Below, piece by piece: positions 12,990-25,174 of a DNA stretch of 56,649 nucleotides. Numbering within the stretch: position 1 is the stretch's first letter; each line of letters opens with the position of its first letter. The position numbers were made by a program, and so were the translations under genes. The DNA is from Branchiostoma floridae (lineage: Eukaryota > Chordata > Leptocardii > Amphioxiformes > Branchiostomatidae): contig NC_049981.1 of the NCBI RefSeq assembly GCF_000003815.2, positions 21,351,859-21,408,507 of the forward strand. The letters run 5' to 3'. The notes under the pieces were generated by a model, which was given only the letters and a program-made list of their open reading frames with translations, ran no database searches and had not been told where the DNA came from.

Positions 12990-14130
12990 GGTAGGTCGTG
13001 CGACCGTCGTACTATCACTAACTTTGGACATTTTGGAGGACAAAAACGTACGTCTCCTGCAAAGTTCATCTGTCTTGGTACAGAAAATGCTGTTTTTGAT
13101 CCATGTCGGTGGTTGGTTCTGTCACAGCCTGCTTGAAAATCCTATGGCATCAAAATCGTACGACGATCGCACGACCTTCCTTAGGTCGTAAATTGTACTC
13201 CTCGGCCATCTAACTCCTCTAGCGTGTTTTCTGTCTTATTTGGCCAATTTCTACTATTTTTACAGCGACCTATGGAGCCTGGTAGATGCTAAGGACGGCG
13301 ACCTTGCTACAGCCGTGCGGAGATTCTGACAGACGGGTGGGGCGTTTAAGGGCTGACAAACAGTGAATTTCAGAACCTGCACTAGTCTCCAGGCAGACGT
13401 GTCAGCTGGATAAAAAAAGAGAAGAATTTGGCCAAATAGGGACAAATAAGTTACAATGGGTTTTCAGTCAGTCTTTTGCAGTCTATCCAGCTAGCGCGGC
13501 CGATCAGTTCACTCCTAGTAGGCTTTTATTAATAACTTGGCCAAATTCCCCTATTATTACTTTTTGGCCAGGCGGGAGTCTGGTAGAGACTAGACCTGCT
13601 GGGTTAAAGGAGTCCCATTCCACCGGGGCTGCGACCTCGGTACGACCCTGCTGTGACCTCGGTACGATCGATTTGACAGAGTATTGATAAAAGAAAAATG
13701 AATGTGTTTTTACGGTTTTATTGTGTGTTTTGTTGTTTTGCAGGCAAACGGCGTATTTCAGGACGTGGAGAGCTAAAGAAGCCCATTCCACCGGGGCAAC
13801 GATCTCGGTACGACCGTCCTGCGACCGCGAGCATAGATAAAAGATTACGAATTTTCTCCGTTTAGTGTATTTTGTTGTCTTTTAACTCATACCTTAAGGG
13901 TGAGTTTACCCTGATTGAAGCGCCTCGTACGTGCGTACATGTATATATTCAAGTCCTTATGAGGTCCATATGGAAGTATACTCCTCGGACAGCTAACTCC
14001 TCTGGCATGTTATCTGTCTATATTTGTCCAATTTCTACTATTTTTCCAGTGGCCTGTGGAGCCTAGTAGAGGCTAAGAATTCCACATGGACATCATACGA
14101 ACTTGAGTGTATACAAACGCGTGAGTCCGG
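12990..14130. mobile_element. Cluster of nested MITE pieces
   Basis: 12993-13192 has TAGGTCGTGCGACCGTCGTA at one end and ACGACGATCGCACGACC inverted at the other, the family seen intact at 47196. At 13205-13450, 13520-13600 and 13905-14130 are pieces of the family intact at 22868, sharing GGAGCCTGGTAGAGGCTAAG. ACAGTGAATTTCAG- and GCCCATTCCACCGGGGC-containing segments recur three times (near 12960, 13610 and 13780), showing serial local duplication. Confidence 0.65.
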
Positions 14131-14187
14131 CTTAAGCTTTACATTTTGTATGATATTGCAATGTTGAAATCACAGGATACCCAAAAC

Positions 14188-14437
14188 AAAGGTGGTATCT
14201 CACTGTACTTGGTATATCGGTGTGGCACTGCTGGGTTCGAAAGATTACGTAAAGAATTTCAGAGATAAAGAACAAATTTTCTTACGTTTTGTGTGTATTT
14301 TGTTGTCTTCTAAGTTATACTTTAACGTATTACGCAATATCTAAATAATCGACGAAAAACACAAAAGTGCCGCAGTAAACGAATTCCGCAGTGCCGCACC
14401 GGTGCCCCAAGTGCAGAGATATACGAGTACCTCCTTT
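14188..14437. mobile_element. MITE, 'GGTGGTATCTCACTG/CACCGGTGCGGCACTGCG' family
   Basis: About 250 bp. Starts AAGGTGGTATCTCACTGTAC and ends in the inverse direction (GCAGTGCCGCACCGGTGCCC...GTACCTCCTTT). Interior: AGAGATAAAGAACAAATTTTC, TTACGTTTTGTGTGTATTTT. Other copies at 16371, 46465, 49555 and 55240. No coding capacity. Confidence 0.8.
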
Positions 14438-14879
14438 CGATCACAGCGAGATCGCAGCGCGATCGCCTAGTGGACTGGGACCCTAGTAAACTAATCCTTA
14501 CCATAACAACAGATCTGTTTGATGGGCGCCAAGGCACCGCTTTTGGAGGATGTCACATCGTCAGGAATGTCTAAATGATCCTACCTACTCATCGCGGAAA
14601 ATGATGAGTGAAAAACGGTGGAATGCGAAGGATGAATATTCACCTAAATGTTATCGTACGTGCAGAATCTTGACTTTCAAGGAATTCGCTTGCAACAGTG
14701 CTCAAGTTTCCAATCTTATTGCTATTGTAATCTAAATAGAATAGAAGATGAACGGCATTTTGTAGTAGAATGTAGACTATACAACAAAGAGAAAGCTGAA
14801 CTTTATTGATAGAAGCTATGTTTTCCCGCTTTATATACCTGTGTAATGAATTTAGAAAAACCTTTGATTGCAAAACCTA

Positions 14880-15062
14880 TTTGTTCCTACATTTTCAGTA
14901 TCGCAAAGAAGTGAGAAGAAGTCGAATTCACTTAGTATACTTGTAGAATATGATTCTTGTGTTGGTTGGCATTGTAAATATTCCACGTATTTCTCAACTA
15001 TCATTTTGTTGCGACCTGTACTAAACCCAGTGGGTATGTACAATAAAGGTCTTCATTCATTG
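14880..15062 (+). mobile_element. 3' end of a non-LTR-type retroelement (ATTC tail)
   Basis: Contains AAGAAGTGAGAAGAAGTCGAA, TTGCGACCTGTACTAAACCC and ends CAATAAAGGTCTTCATTCATT. The same order of motifs and ATTC tail occurs at 21873, 30675 and 30905. Repeated 3' ends with a short microsatellite tail are typical of CR1/L2-like retroposition; no coding part is present. Confidence 0.55.
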
Positions 15063-16370
15063 ACTCAGCCACTGACAAAAGACCACGGATGCTGTCGAGA
15101 AACGTCTGACAATTTTCGAACCTTATCCAGTTGCCTGGGTAACTTTTGTGTTGAGTATTGCATTACCTTGTTGTCTATAACCTTGACAAACTGTAGTAAA
15201 TGCTCGTTAGTCACAAAATAGTTGTTATTTCTGATGACTTTTTATCGGTCGTCTTATGTCTGCACTTTTGGAACAATTAAGATACGAAAAAAATAACTAA
15301 AAGTGAGTGAGCTTACCGGATTTTGATTCCTGTTTCTGCATTGACGGATCGATCGTCTAAAATATATAAATTAACATTTATGACACCACTGTGAACATAA
15401 ACCACACAAAACAAAGTCTACTCTAACCATTATAATGACTCATTTATCATAATAAAACGTCTAAACCTTATAATATAGTCATCCAGGAAAGCTTTGCGCA
15501 ATTAAAAATGACTAAGACCTAGCGCCGGAGTTCATATTTGTATTTATATACTGATGTTCATGTGTGGGCGCCCATTTCATACTTCAATCCACTTCTCAGG
15601 AATTAATAACACTCTAGTACGCCTAACCAACTGCACCATCTTGGGATACGAGATGTAATAGTTTCACAGATAAGATGGTGCTGTAATTCCACATTGTACG
15701 CAGCGAATTGGTTCCTCTTTCCTTCTTTTTCTTCTTATGTATAGCTTATTCGCTGTTTAATTTCATTTTTGGCTTTGCCCCCTTTTTATATCATTAATTA
15801 GGTATGGAGTATAATTTAAAAAGAAGACAGAACACACAAGACATGTAAACAATCGTTCTGGTGATTTCGTTGAGAGATCTGTGAATCTGTGGTCGCTCAG
15901 AGGTCAGAGAGGTGAAACGGGGGAAAGGTTGAACTTGCATCTCATCAACTTTTGCTGTACGTGTTTTAAAATCCAAAAATCCAGCTAACTGATGTCTGGT
16001 CTGTCAAAGAAACTTAAGTCAGCACGAAGTAGCTTTGCCAATGGAGTTGTCAGATTGACGAAAATGTCAAATCTGTTACTCTATTGTTAATCGAAGCCAA
16101 TTTTATTTCTCGATACGGAACGTAACGAAGTGGAATGGGGTAGCGGTTGTATCAAACGCAACAGGCGATAAACATAGCGCGACGAAAAGAATTTTCCATT
16201 GGACACCTCCCAACACGTTTTTTTTTTGTAAAGAGGGATTTTTTGATAGCTGTTCACAGCAACCCGAACACAAAGTTATCAAATCTGATTAATTGCATTG
16301 TTGTCATTACGGCAGATAGCTATATTGAATCAGTTAGTCTAACTTGCTGAAGCTCGATGTTTCTGACTAA
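15063..16370. other. Unassigned non-coding DNA
   Basis: No exon, RNA gene or repeat family recognised. Confidence 0.5.
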
Positions 16371-16852
16371 AGGTGAACTCTCACTGCACTTGAAGCACCG
16401 GTGCGGCACTGCGGGGTTCGTAGATGACTCAACGAATTTCAGAGATAAAGAATGAATTTTCTTCCGTTTTGTGTATTTTTGGTATTTTGTATTTTGCGTA
16501 TGTCATACTTTTACGTATTACGTAATATCTAAATTATTAAAGATCGCTTCTTTCTTCAAACAGAACTAGTGCAGTACTGAAGTCAGGGGACATGTTGTGA
16601 ACTATAATAGCTCGTTATATGTATATGTATATTTGACGTAATCTATTTTTGTTATTGTTTGTTACCATGGTTAGTTGCACACTTGATTGTATCATTAATT
16701 GTATCATTGTGAATGAAGAATAAAATGTTAAAAAGAAAATTAAAAAATAAAAAAATAACAAAAAAATCGCGAAAATAACAAAACAGTGCCACAGTGAACG
16801 AACCCCGCAGTGCCACACCGGTGCCGTAAGTGCAGTGAGTGTCCACCTTTAG
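16371..16852. mobile_element. MITE, 'CACCGGTGCGGCACTGCG' family, with internal insertion
   Basis: Ends AAGGTGAACTCTCACTGCAC and GTGCAGTGAGTGTCCACCTTT in inverse orientation. At about 480 bp it is nearly twice its relatives because of an inserted AT-rich segment near 16540-16760. Confidence 0.75.
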
Positions 16853-17305
16853 GAAGAAGAGAAGCTGCCACAGTGAGCGTAGTTTGGTGCCTAGAAGTGG
16901 TCAATGGCCTTGCACTGAGCAAACTCATAAAAAATACTTAAGCATTAAGCAATGTACACCTATATCTCAAAAACATGTTGTTTGATCTAGCTGACCTGGT
17001 AATGGCATTGCTTGTTTTCTCAGACAGTGACACAAATAAACCACTCCAAGACAAGTCTGGTAAAACCGTATCCTACAGATGTATTTGAATGTGCAACAAG
17101 AGTATGTACATTCGCGTGTCCTGATAGAAAATACCGAGTCAGTAACTCGGTTTGGCAACAACACTTCTTTTCCTACTCTACGATTCAAACGACTACTTTC
17201 TACGCATAGCCGTATAAATGTTGCCTTCAGCTCAGGGAACCCAGTATACATATGTAACGTACATAGATACAGGTTTAAACAGTTCTATTGTAGATTTTGA
17301 TCTGT

Positions 17306-17420
17306 ATATATTTACAGTGATAACGTTAACGTTAACGTTAACATAATAAATCATAATACGTTAACGTTATCACTGTATATATTTACAGTGATAACGTTAA
17401 CGTATTATGATTTATTATGT
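17306..17420. repeat. Perfect 37-bp-arm palindrome with adjacent third copy
   Basis: Arms 17341-17377 and 17384-17420 are exact reverse complements with a 6-base spacer (TATATT). Each arm carries AATACGTTAACGTTATCACT. Just upstream (17306-17340) a partial direct copy (TATATTTACAGTGATAACG) ends in a short ACGTTA run. The structure could form a stable hairpin or cruciform. Confidence 0.9.
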
Positions 17421-17584
17421 ATGGCTTTCTGCCTAATGTTCTACAAGGACTAACATGCATTATAGGCTCTCTGTTGTATCTATATACATGTGACAACATA
17501 TAGTCAGGATCGGAACTATCTACGGGCCATGTTACAAGCTAATTTCATCGCATTGGCATCTTTAAAAATTGCGTGATGTGCCGC

Positions 17585-17790
17585 TAGTTTACCTTTATCC
17601 GTGGGGTAACCTATTCCCGTTGTTTTTTTTTAACAGTGCATTTAAGGATTCGACGGACCTTGGTTTCAAATTGCATTTTTTTCCAAACTTTTTTTTCAAA
17701 CCATCTTTCCTTGCATTGATATCCCTAAATATCCTGTTTTTAATACAACTGGTATAGGTCACCCACGCGGATAAAGGTGAACTAGCGCTA
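17585..17790. mobile_element. MITE, 'TTTATCCGTGGGGTAACC' family, intact
   Basis: About 205 bp. Begins GCTAGTTTACCTTTATCCGT and ends GGATAAAGGTGAACTAGC, an inverted terminal repeat of roughly 40 bp. Interior has GACGGACCTTGGTTTCAAAT and its inverse with GATATCCCTAAATA. No coding capacity. Confidence 0.85.
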
Positions 17791-17799
17791 TATGTTGTC

Positions 17800-19285
17800 C
17801 AATTGTCACAGCGCACTGAAAAAACACCACTTCTGTACTGGATCGATAATTGTCAACAAGTTGACTTGATGTATGAAAGACTTGGATTATTGCTTCAAAG
17901 TAATATCATTCTCTTATAGTTATCGATGGGAACTTTGAAAGGACTATAAGATAGCCTACACCAGACGTCATACATGTAGATTGCTGGAAAATGATTACCC
18001 TGGAGGCCATCCGGGATCGGGCAGCTAGGACTAAGGGTAGCGATAACTCCTTTGGGCTTAAACTCCCCCGGAGGGATAATGTGAGATTGTCGGGCTGACT
18101 GCCTTGGCTCCCCGACAAAACTTGCTAACAAACCTCGCTAGCTACCCGGTCCTGTCTGGCTCCCAGGGTAGAAAATGATAGAGATCGGCCGATTAGACTA
18201 TGGAACATGCCAGAGGACTTGGCCATAGGAATAAAGTTTGCAACATAGGTTCCAAGTTAGGTTGGCATCTAACTTCCAATCTGGTTTTGCAAACTGTATT
18301 TCTATGGGCAGCTATGTCCTCTGGTCAGCTAACTCCACTAGTATATCACTCAGTCTATTTGGTCGATTTCTGCTATTCTCCAGCAACCAGTGGTGTCTGG
18401 TAGAGACTAGACTGAGAGAATATTTCATATTCTTACAATGATCAAATACAAACTTTAAGATGATTGACAGGAGGATACATCTGTTCACACCATCAGGTGA
18501 CACACAAATAAACAAACAAACAAACAAACATACATACTGTTACATAGACGTTTGCTGTGAGCTGCGGGTAAAACATCCATACCTCCGTCGTAGTCTTTTA
18601 CTTGGATAATGCAGTACCAGAATCTTAACTCTACTTGAGAATTTAAAAAATACTAACTCAACTTTAATTTTCATTTTCAGTGGTTAAAAATCATTCTCTG
18701 TCCAATACTAAGTATTAATATGTTGAGCCCAACTTTCGGATAGTTAGAATAGGGGATAGTTTAGAGAGTTTATTTTTCCATTCGCAAATGTTGTCACAAA
18801 ACCGTCGGTGTGCACAGCCACTTTGCCTGCACACCAAACAGACCGCACGTGTGTTGTAAACATCACATGCTCCAGTACATAATGGACTCAGTCATGACCT
18901 TCTTGTTTTTGTCGAATCGAAGTGTGCAACTTGAGACACAGCGAAGTCGCAAAAATTACGACCTCCTGGGTTTCTTTTCGAAAGGTGATAAAAATCGCAT
19001 ATATGCCATTTTTCCTGGTCACGACTGCTTTTTGTACATCAGACCCATGCTATCCATCCCGGGATGACGTTACCATTAGCCATAAGGGAGACGGGGGCGT
19101 TATAGGCTATCTACCGCACTTGATTCACTGTTCATTGAGTCACATGTTCTTGACGTCATAGGAACAGTTGGCTGACGTATTCCTTTGCGGTCTAAAACTA
19201 GATAAGTCCTAATGTATGCTGAAAATCATAGTTCCAAGTTCGACTTCAAAATGACCTCTGCCAACATATCTCGTATATATATATC
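17800..19285. other. Non-coding intergenic DNA
   Basis: No gene recognised. A fragment of the 22868-type element is visible at 18310-18420 (CAGCTAACTCC, GGTGTCTGGTAGAGACTAG) and a CAAA microsatellite at 18505-18532. Confidence 0.45.
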
Positions 19286-19289
19286 CGAA

Positions 19290-19505
19290 GCTCGAAACCC
19301 GGTCACATACATCGTGCGATCATCGTACGATTCTGAACTGACGGCATTCTTGTAATAGTCGTGCTTGTGTTGTACAAAATTCATCTGTCTTGTTACGGAG
19401 AAGGCTGTCTTAGATCCTTGTCGGATGTTAGGTCGGTTACGGCCTGCCTGAGAATTCGGAGGCATAAAAATCGTACAACGACTTACGACGTATGTAACCA
19501 AGTCG
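19290..19505. mobile_element. MITE, 'GGTCACATAC/GTATGTAACC' family
   Basis: Starts CCCGGTCACATACATCGTGC and ends ACGACGTATGTAACCAAG (inverse). Interior CTGTCTTGTTACGGAGAAGG and CGGCCTGCCTGAGAATTC match the copy at 47196. Confidence 0.75.
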
Positions 19506-19507
19506 TA

Positions 19508-20335
19508 CCTAACGCTGGTTGACCTTTATCCGCGGGGTGACCTATATCCATTGTTTAAAAAAACCCAGGGCATATAGGGATATTATGTCGACGGATTGAG
19601 AGTTTCAATATTTGAAAATATTGCCATTTGAAGCCACCATCTGTTGGCTACATATCCCTAAAAACCGTGAAATTTTAAAAATACGAGTAAAGGTTACCCG
19701 CGTATAAAGGTGAACTTTTGCTGTCTGTCGTTGGGCCAGACTTGTGTCTCCCTCAGCGCGCTCTGCCTGCAGCTGACGCTTCCCGACTGTTTTTCCACCT
19801 ACTGAGACGCCATGGAACAATAACGGATATAGGTTACCCCGCGGATAAAGGTCAACTTGTGTTGTCTGCTGTCGTGTCAGACTTGTGTTTCCTCCGGCGC
19901 GCTCTGCCTGACGCTTCCCGACTGCTCCTCCGCCTTTTGAGACGCCGTGGGACAATAACGGATATAGGTTACCCCGCGGATAAAGGTGAACTGTGTCATA
20001 CTTGTGTCTCCTCCAGCGCGCTCTGCTGACGCTTCCCGACTGTTCCTCCGCCTGCTGAGACGCCGTGGGACAATAACGGATATAGGTTACCCCGCGGATA
20101 AAGGTGAACTTGTTCTGTCTGCTGTTGTGTCAGACTTGTGTCTCCTCCAGCGCGCTCTGCCTGACGCTTCCCGACTGTTCCTCCGCCTGCTGAGACGCCG
20201 TGGGACAATAACGGATATAGGTTACCCCGCGGATAAAGGTGAACTTGTGCTGTCTGCTGTTGTGTCAGACTTGTGTCTCCTCCAGCGCGCTCTGCCTGAC
20301 GCTTCCCGACTGCTCTTCCACCTGTTGAGACGCCG
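19508..20335. repeat. MITE followed by a five-unit tandem array containing its terminal repeat
   Basis: 19508-19716 is a copy of the 'TTTATCCGCGGGGTGACC' element. From 19717 a unit of about 125 bp repeats five times: GTGTCAGACTTGTGTCTCC, AGCGCGCTCTGCCTGACGC, TTCCCGACTG, GAGACGCCGTGGGACAATAA, then CGGATATAGGTTACCCCGCG and GATAAAGGTGAACT. The last part is the element's terminal repeat. The open frames across the array arise from the repetition. Confidence 0.85.
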
Positions 20336-20339
20336 TAGG

Positions 20340-21870
20340 AGGAGGCTTCCGCTGGAAAGCGAACTTCACGCCCCTCTTCTTCTGGAGAACAATGAAAAGG
20401 GAAATCAAAGTTTACGACCTTAGCTTTGTGCGTTTGTACTTTTTCTAAATCGTCCTAAGCAGCTAGTAGATAGTAGACTGGACTCATTCCTCAGCTAACC
20501 GACATCTATCCCACAACAGTTATCCCTCCGGAGCCGCATAGTTCAAGTTTCTGAACTTTTTTCAGCCTGCCAAGTCTTCTTAAGCAGCCACTGAGAAACA
20601 TAATGCCCCTTATGTCCCCCTTTGACAGAGAGATTTGGGGATTACAGTTACTTCTCGGTAAGATTTGAGGTTAAACTTGAACCTGACTTGTATGTCGGTT
20701 AAGAAAGATTTGGGAAAGGAAAACAGCGCACGACTCAACTTGTCCAGGAGAATCTTATCGCCAGGCCTGATCAAACCTCACAAATATCTCTTACGTCAAA
20801 TGTTTCCGACAGGACATTAATTATTATACCACTGCTTTACTTTGTTTGCAATTAGCCTTCGAGCATTAACTTGCAATAAAGTTATTATTATCTATTTCAC
20901 GAATATTATCATCGAGTTGGTAAGTCACTGAAGAACAAGATTCTTCTTTAAAAAAACTGACGTTTTGGACCGGATCTGTAGTAGCGACACCTGTGCTACA
21001 ATGCTATCAGTCAGAATTGTGGGCTAAATGCAGCAAATCCCATGATGGGATACTAAAGACTAAGTACTATTACATGTCGTATTACAATTGAATAAACAAT
21101 ACATCTGGAGCTATGCTATCACTATAACCAGCTGCTACAGCGCCGCGTGCCAGAGAAGCTGGTGTGTTCCGCCGAAGGACAGTTATACCAGCTATAAAGA
21201 TACAGATACAATACAGGCACTTCCCTCGTCTGGAAAAGTAGCTGTCACTGATACAGAGCTACAGGAGACTTGTTGCAGCAATAAACTTCACTTTAAGTTT
21301 GTTTCTTTATCTTCTTGTTGGAAAGTTTTCAGGTGAAACACGTGCTCCGTCCATAACTCAGGAAAGCCGTGCTGTTTGTACGGATTATTGGCGACAGCGT
21401 ATTGCAAAGCCCCGAATAGGGCGGCCATTTGCCGGAGCTGTGCGAGATAGGTGGTTATAGCAACGTCTATCTCTCGGTGAGTCATTATCACATTTGGGTA
21501 ACACCGTCGGCAAGTCCACCGCCAAACCCATCAAGGAAAGTTATGGCACCTTAGTTACTGCAGCCGCCATTAAATCCACTGCAGTTCTCTTTAGTCCCGC
21601 GCCACTAATGGCGACGGTCTGATCCTTCAAACAAGTCGGGTTAAAGACACACCGTACATCATGGCGTCAGGACCGAGCTCCTGGCAGAGCCATTACGGAG
21701 TCACAAACCTTCTTTTAAACCCCTCCTGTCCGCCCTCAGCATATAGTACGGGCAGGATTCCTAATCTTGTCAAATTACCGCGTTAGAGAGGTCGGTCAGT
21801 CAACGTGTGAGGCCCACATTTTCGTGTGAGGAGTGGGTGGAAGGGGGGGGGGGGTTGTTACTCCTCAATA
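20340..21870. other. Unassigned non-coding DNA
   Basis: No exon or repeat family recognised. A G-run (21845-21855) and an AT microsatellite (21925-21969) flank its right side. Confidence 0.45.
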
Positions 21871-21872
21871 TT

Positions 21873-21929
21873 ACCAAGAAGCGAGAAGAAGCCGAACTTC
21901 TGTGTTAGACTAGATTTGTGATACTTTTA

Positions 21930-21972
<43 letters not shown>

Positions 21973-22050
21973 GTTTTGACTTGTTGTGGCCTGTACTAAG
22001 CTCGGTTGGGCAAAACTGTGCAATAAAGGTCTTCATTCATTCATTTATAT
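21873..22050 (+). mobile_element. Non-LTR-type 3' end with ATTC tail, split by an AT microsatellite
   Basis: ACCAAGAAGCGAGAAGAAGC near 21873, then (AT)n, GTGGCCTGTACTAAGCTCGG and CAATAAAGGTCTTCATTCAT. Same family as 14880 and 30675. Confidence 0.55.
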
Positions 22051-22440
22051 TCATACATGACCATATCGTTGGATGGGATGAGCCTTCAGGTCCCCGTGTG
22101 GTCAGTTCTGCGCGCCGTACATTATCCTTACGTCCGAACCGGACACCTAAGTGCACCGCGAGGGGACAGCAATGACCGTTTCCGTGACGTAAAACATGGC
22201 GGAATGGCAACTAATGGACGCACTCCGTGGCTTCCCACACATTTTACGCATCCATTTCCATCCCCTCCTTTCGATACATTTCGCGTCGGCTATCTATTTC
22301 CGCCACCCGCAGATTAAAAGACTTGCGTACAGTCTCATTACGGGAGGCTCCCCGGAGAACGTTGACCTCTGTCCGCGTAGACATTACAACATGGTTTAGT
22401 ACAACGAACGGCCCAGTACACGTAAATACGAATATACGTA

Positions 22441-22722
22441 TGTAGACCCCCTTTTCACCAGTAGACGGCGATTGCTTGGCCCCCTTTCCACTAGACGGCG
22501 ATCGCGCTGCGCTCTCTCAGCGACCCAAAACGGATGTGTGTAACATTCGATTTCATACTTGGTATGTCATACAAAATGTAAAAGTGTGACTGAAAGGACA
22601 ACAAAACAAACAAAGCGTAAAAAGATTCGTTTTCCTTTCTGTACAATTCGTTGAGGGATCTGTTAAAATTTTAGGTCGCAGAGAGAGCGCAGTGAGGGCG
22701 CCGTCCTAGTGTAAAGGGGGTA
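22441..22722. mobile_element. MITE, 'CTAGACGGCGATCGCGCTGCG' family
   Basis: The intact copy starts at about 22478 (GGCCCCCTTTCCACTAGACG) and ends CGTCCTAGTGTAAAGGGGG. A 37-bp partial second left end precedes it (22447-22477). Confidence 0.8.
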
Positions 22723-22867
22723 TAAGCGGCCGTATACAGAGATTAAATTTGGATCTGTGTTACCATAGATTTTGTATAACTGGAGTATGCTTCCAAATGT
22801 AAATTTTGGATTGAAAATTAAGACACAAAAAACGTAAAAGATCCATTCTTTATCTAAAGTGCCGGGT

Positions 22868-23182
22868 TCACAAGTGCGTATATTTTCAAGTACTTATGAG
22901 GTCGATATGGAATTCTTAGCCTCTACCAGGCTCCATAGGTCGTTGGAAAAATACAATGTATTAGAAATTGGACAAATATAATCAGATGACATGCCAAACG
23001 AGTTAGTTGGCCGAAGAGTATGGTTTACGACCAGCTTACTCCTTTTGCGTGTTATCTGGCTATATTTGTCCAATTGCTATTATTTTTCCAATGTCCTGTG
23101 AAGCCTAATAGAGGCTAAGACTCTCATACGGACATCATACAGACTTGAATATATACATATACGCATGTGTGAGCCCACCTAA
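22868..23182. mobile_element. Long-TIR MITE, 'GGTTCACAAGTGCGTATATT' family
   Basis: About 315 bp. The left arm includes TTATGAGGTCGATATGGAAT and TTAGCCTCTACCAGGCTCC. The right arm is their inverse, with GAAGCCTAATAGAGGCTAAG and ending GCATGTGTGAGCCC. The arms are diverged but span about 70 bp. Confidence 0.75.
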
Positions 23183-23184
23183 AG

Positions 23185-24450
23185 GTGGTGTAATAAGATA
23201 GCATCTGGCGTTGCATCTGCATTGATGTTTCTAGACAAAGACCTGCGTTTATCTTAAGTGCAGATTTTCGTCTTGCCTCTGCTTCTAAAAACAAGAAGCC
23301 AAACCCAACTCGTTTAGAAATAGCCAAGACTCGCTTTTTGAATTTCTAGTATACGTAGTCTCTTGTTACATTAATGTCAACCACTATCCTTGTCACATGT
23401 ATGCTTTTTTTTGTGTAACACATATGTATTTCTCAGATATACATACTTTCCATTAGACGTTGGGCACGGATTTGCAAATAAATTTGTTTCTTATTTTAAG
23501 ACCTAGCTCCCATGTGTTGCTATCATACGCCGTCTGTAGAAATGGACACGGCCAGATGCAATAATAGTCTCTGACTGCACTCTTGTCTCTTTAATAAAGT
23601 TTCAAGAAGTATCTGTATCCACTAAAACAGAAAATGTAACGCGAGAAGTAGTAAATTCTTGGCGACATAAGCTATAAGCAAAATCACATCTGGCATGAAA
23701 CGAAATGTCACGAGGCATGAGTGACAAGGTTCAACAGGAGCAGACGTCAAATTTACGGACGAGATTTGGACACCGCGCTGAAATGATGTTACATTTGGTT
23801 TACTGTGGACAGCTAGAGTATGGTTTTAACTTGACAATGTGCTTCGGAGAGGCCTTTGTGCAGAAGCAAAGGGAAGAATCCGTTTCGAGATATTTCTTTT
23901 TTTTCTCTTAATGCATGACAAAGTTAGTCTTAAAATAACAACAAATTCAATCAATTAGATCTATCATATCTGAATATCCTTTCACGGGTTTCCCTCTGCT
24001 ATTTCTTTTAATGTCTTGAAGTTTGATCGTTGCAGCAATTCAAGAAAAATATACATCATTGTTTGACATATATGGTAATTACTATGTAAATACTAAATAA
24101 TAAAGTATACTATATGATATTTTCAACCATTATTTCAAATGAAAAGTTACATCACTTCTGCCTTGGTCGTTACCAAGAAAACACTCTTGTACTTTTTACT
24201 ATCATTAAATATATAAGCTTTCATTATGAGATATCTCTTTTTACCTCTTTTCAACTATTGATACATTATCATATATTATGTGGTTTTAGCTTTCGCGACT
24301 AAATTTCCAATTGTACCAATTTTTTTATTACAGTTAACTTCTTTTGATTACTTCAAGCTTTAAGAACATTTATCATTTATTCGGAAAGCTTTAAGATAAG
24401 TTAAATAAAACAGAAAAAGCTGAAATTGATTTATTCTGATGGTATGTGGC
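23185..24450. other. Non-coding, AT-rich DNA beyond the receptor's known 3' end
   Basis: No firm gene. A possible last receptor exon (minus, from about 23273, KQRQDENLHLR then stop) has an acceptable acceptor but no other support. Confidence 0.4.
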
Positions 24451-24465
24451 ACATTCTTTACTTCA

Positions 24466-24579
24466 GCCGATTCCTTGAACCGGTCCTAAGTCTCCTGAGA
24501 CGCGTGGCCCACTCCACCATTTGTTGTTTGATGACGCCCGCCGGCTACGATCTATCACACGCACCCATTCTCACCGTAA
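24466..24579 (+). CDS. Possible exon on the plus strand, unrecognised
   Basis: Between an acceptor (ATTCTTTACTTCAG) and a strong donor (GTAAGT) there is a stretch open in one frame reading RFLEPVLSLLRRVAHSTICC and MTPAGYDLSHAPILT. I do not recognise the product. It sits between the receptor's tail exon and the repeat-rich intergenic DNA. It may be one exon of an opposing gene or chance. Confidence 0.25.
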
Positions 24580-25174
24580 GTGTTTGTTCGGCGATGCATT
24601 TTTCTTTCATTTTTCGCGATCGGTACAGAGATATGACAGATCTTTCCGGCTTCTTTTGGTGCTTCGGCGAGATACGGACGGAAATGGAAACAAGGTTGGC
24701 ACCCACAGTACTGGGACTGTAAATTTTGTTTTGCGATATGGAAGAAGTTTGTTGGCGCAAGTGTGTCGTCTGTGTATTTTGTCGGTGTTAGTTCAATGTC
24801 CTGTGTAGTGAACTGAATGTGGGACTAACTTTCCTTACATGAGATGCATGTACTTCTGACAAGGATCTCCAAAACCTGTAGTAAACCTAGTAAACTACGT
24901 ATTATACATTTTATAAGATATGTCTTATAAGATATACAACCGTTTGTGTCATCTAAAAAAAACATTTGTGAATGGGTTGAACAACCAAATAGTTTTGCAG
25001 ACATGAGTCAAATTTGTGGTATTCTGGGAAACTTCGAGATGAAATTAAATCGCTGGGCCAAACTTAAGACACGTTAACAATGTGACATGGAATACAAAAA
25101 GTTTCAAATTAGAATGGAGCTGCACCCCCTAAAAGAGAATGAAGTTGCAGCCAACAATGACCAACCCAGACCGA

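Noticed and set aside
19718-20423. Plus- and minus-strand open frames of 100-145 codons with repeated motifs
   Set aside because: They translate the tandem array containing a MITE end; no splice or start support and both strands are open alike.
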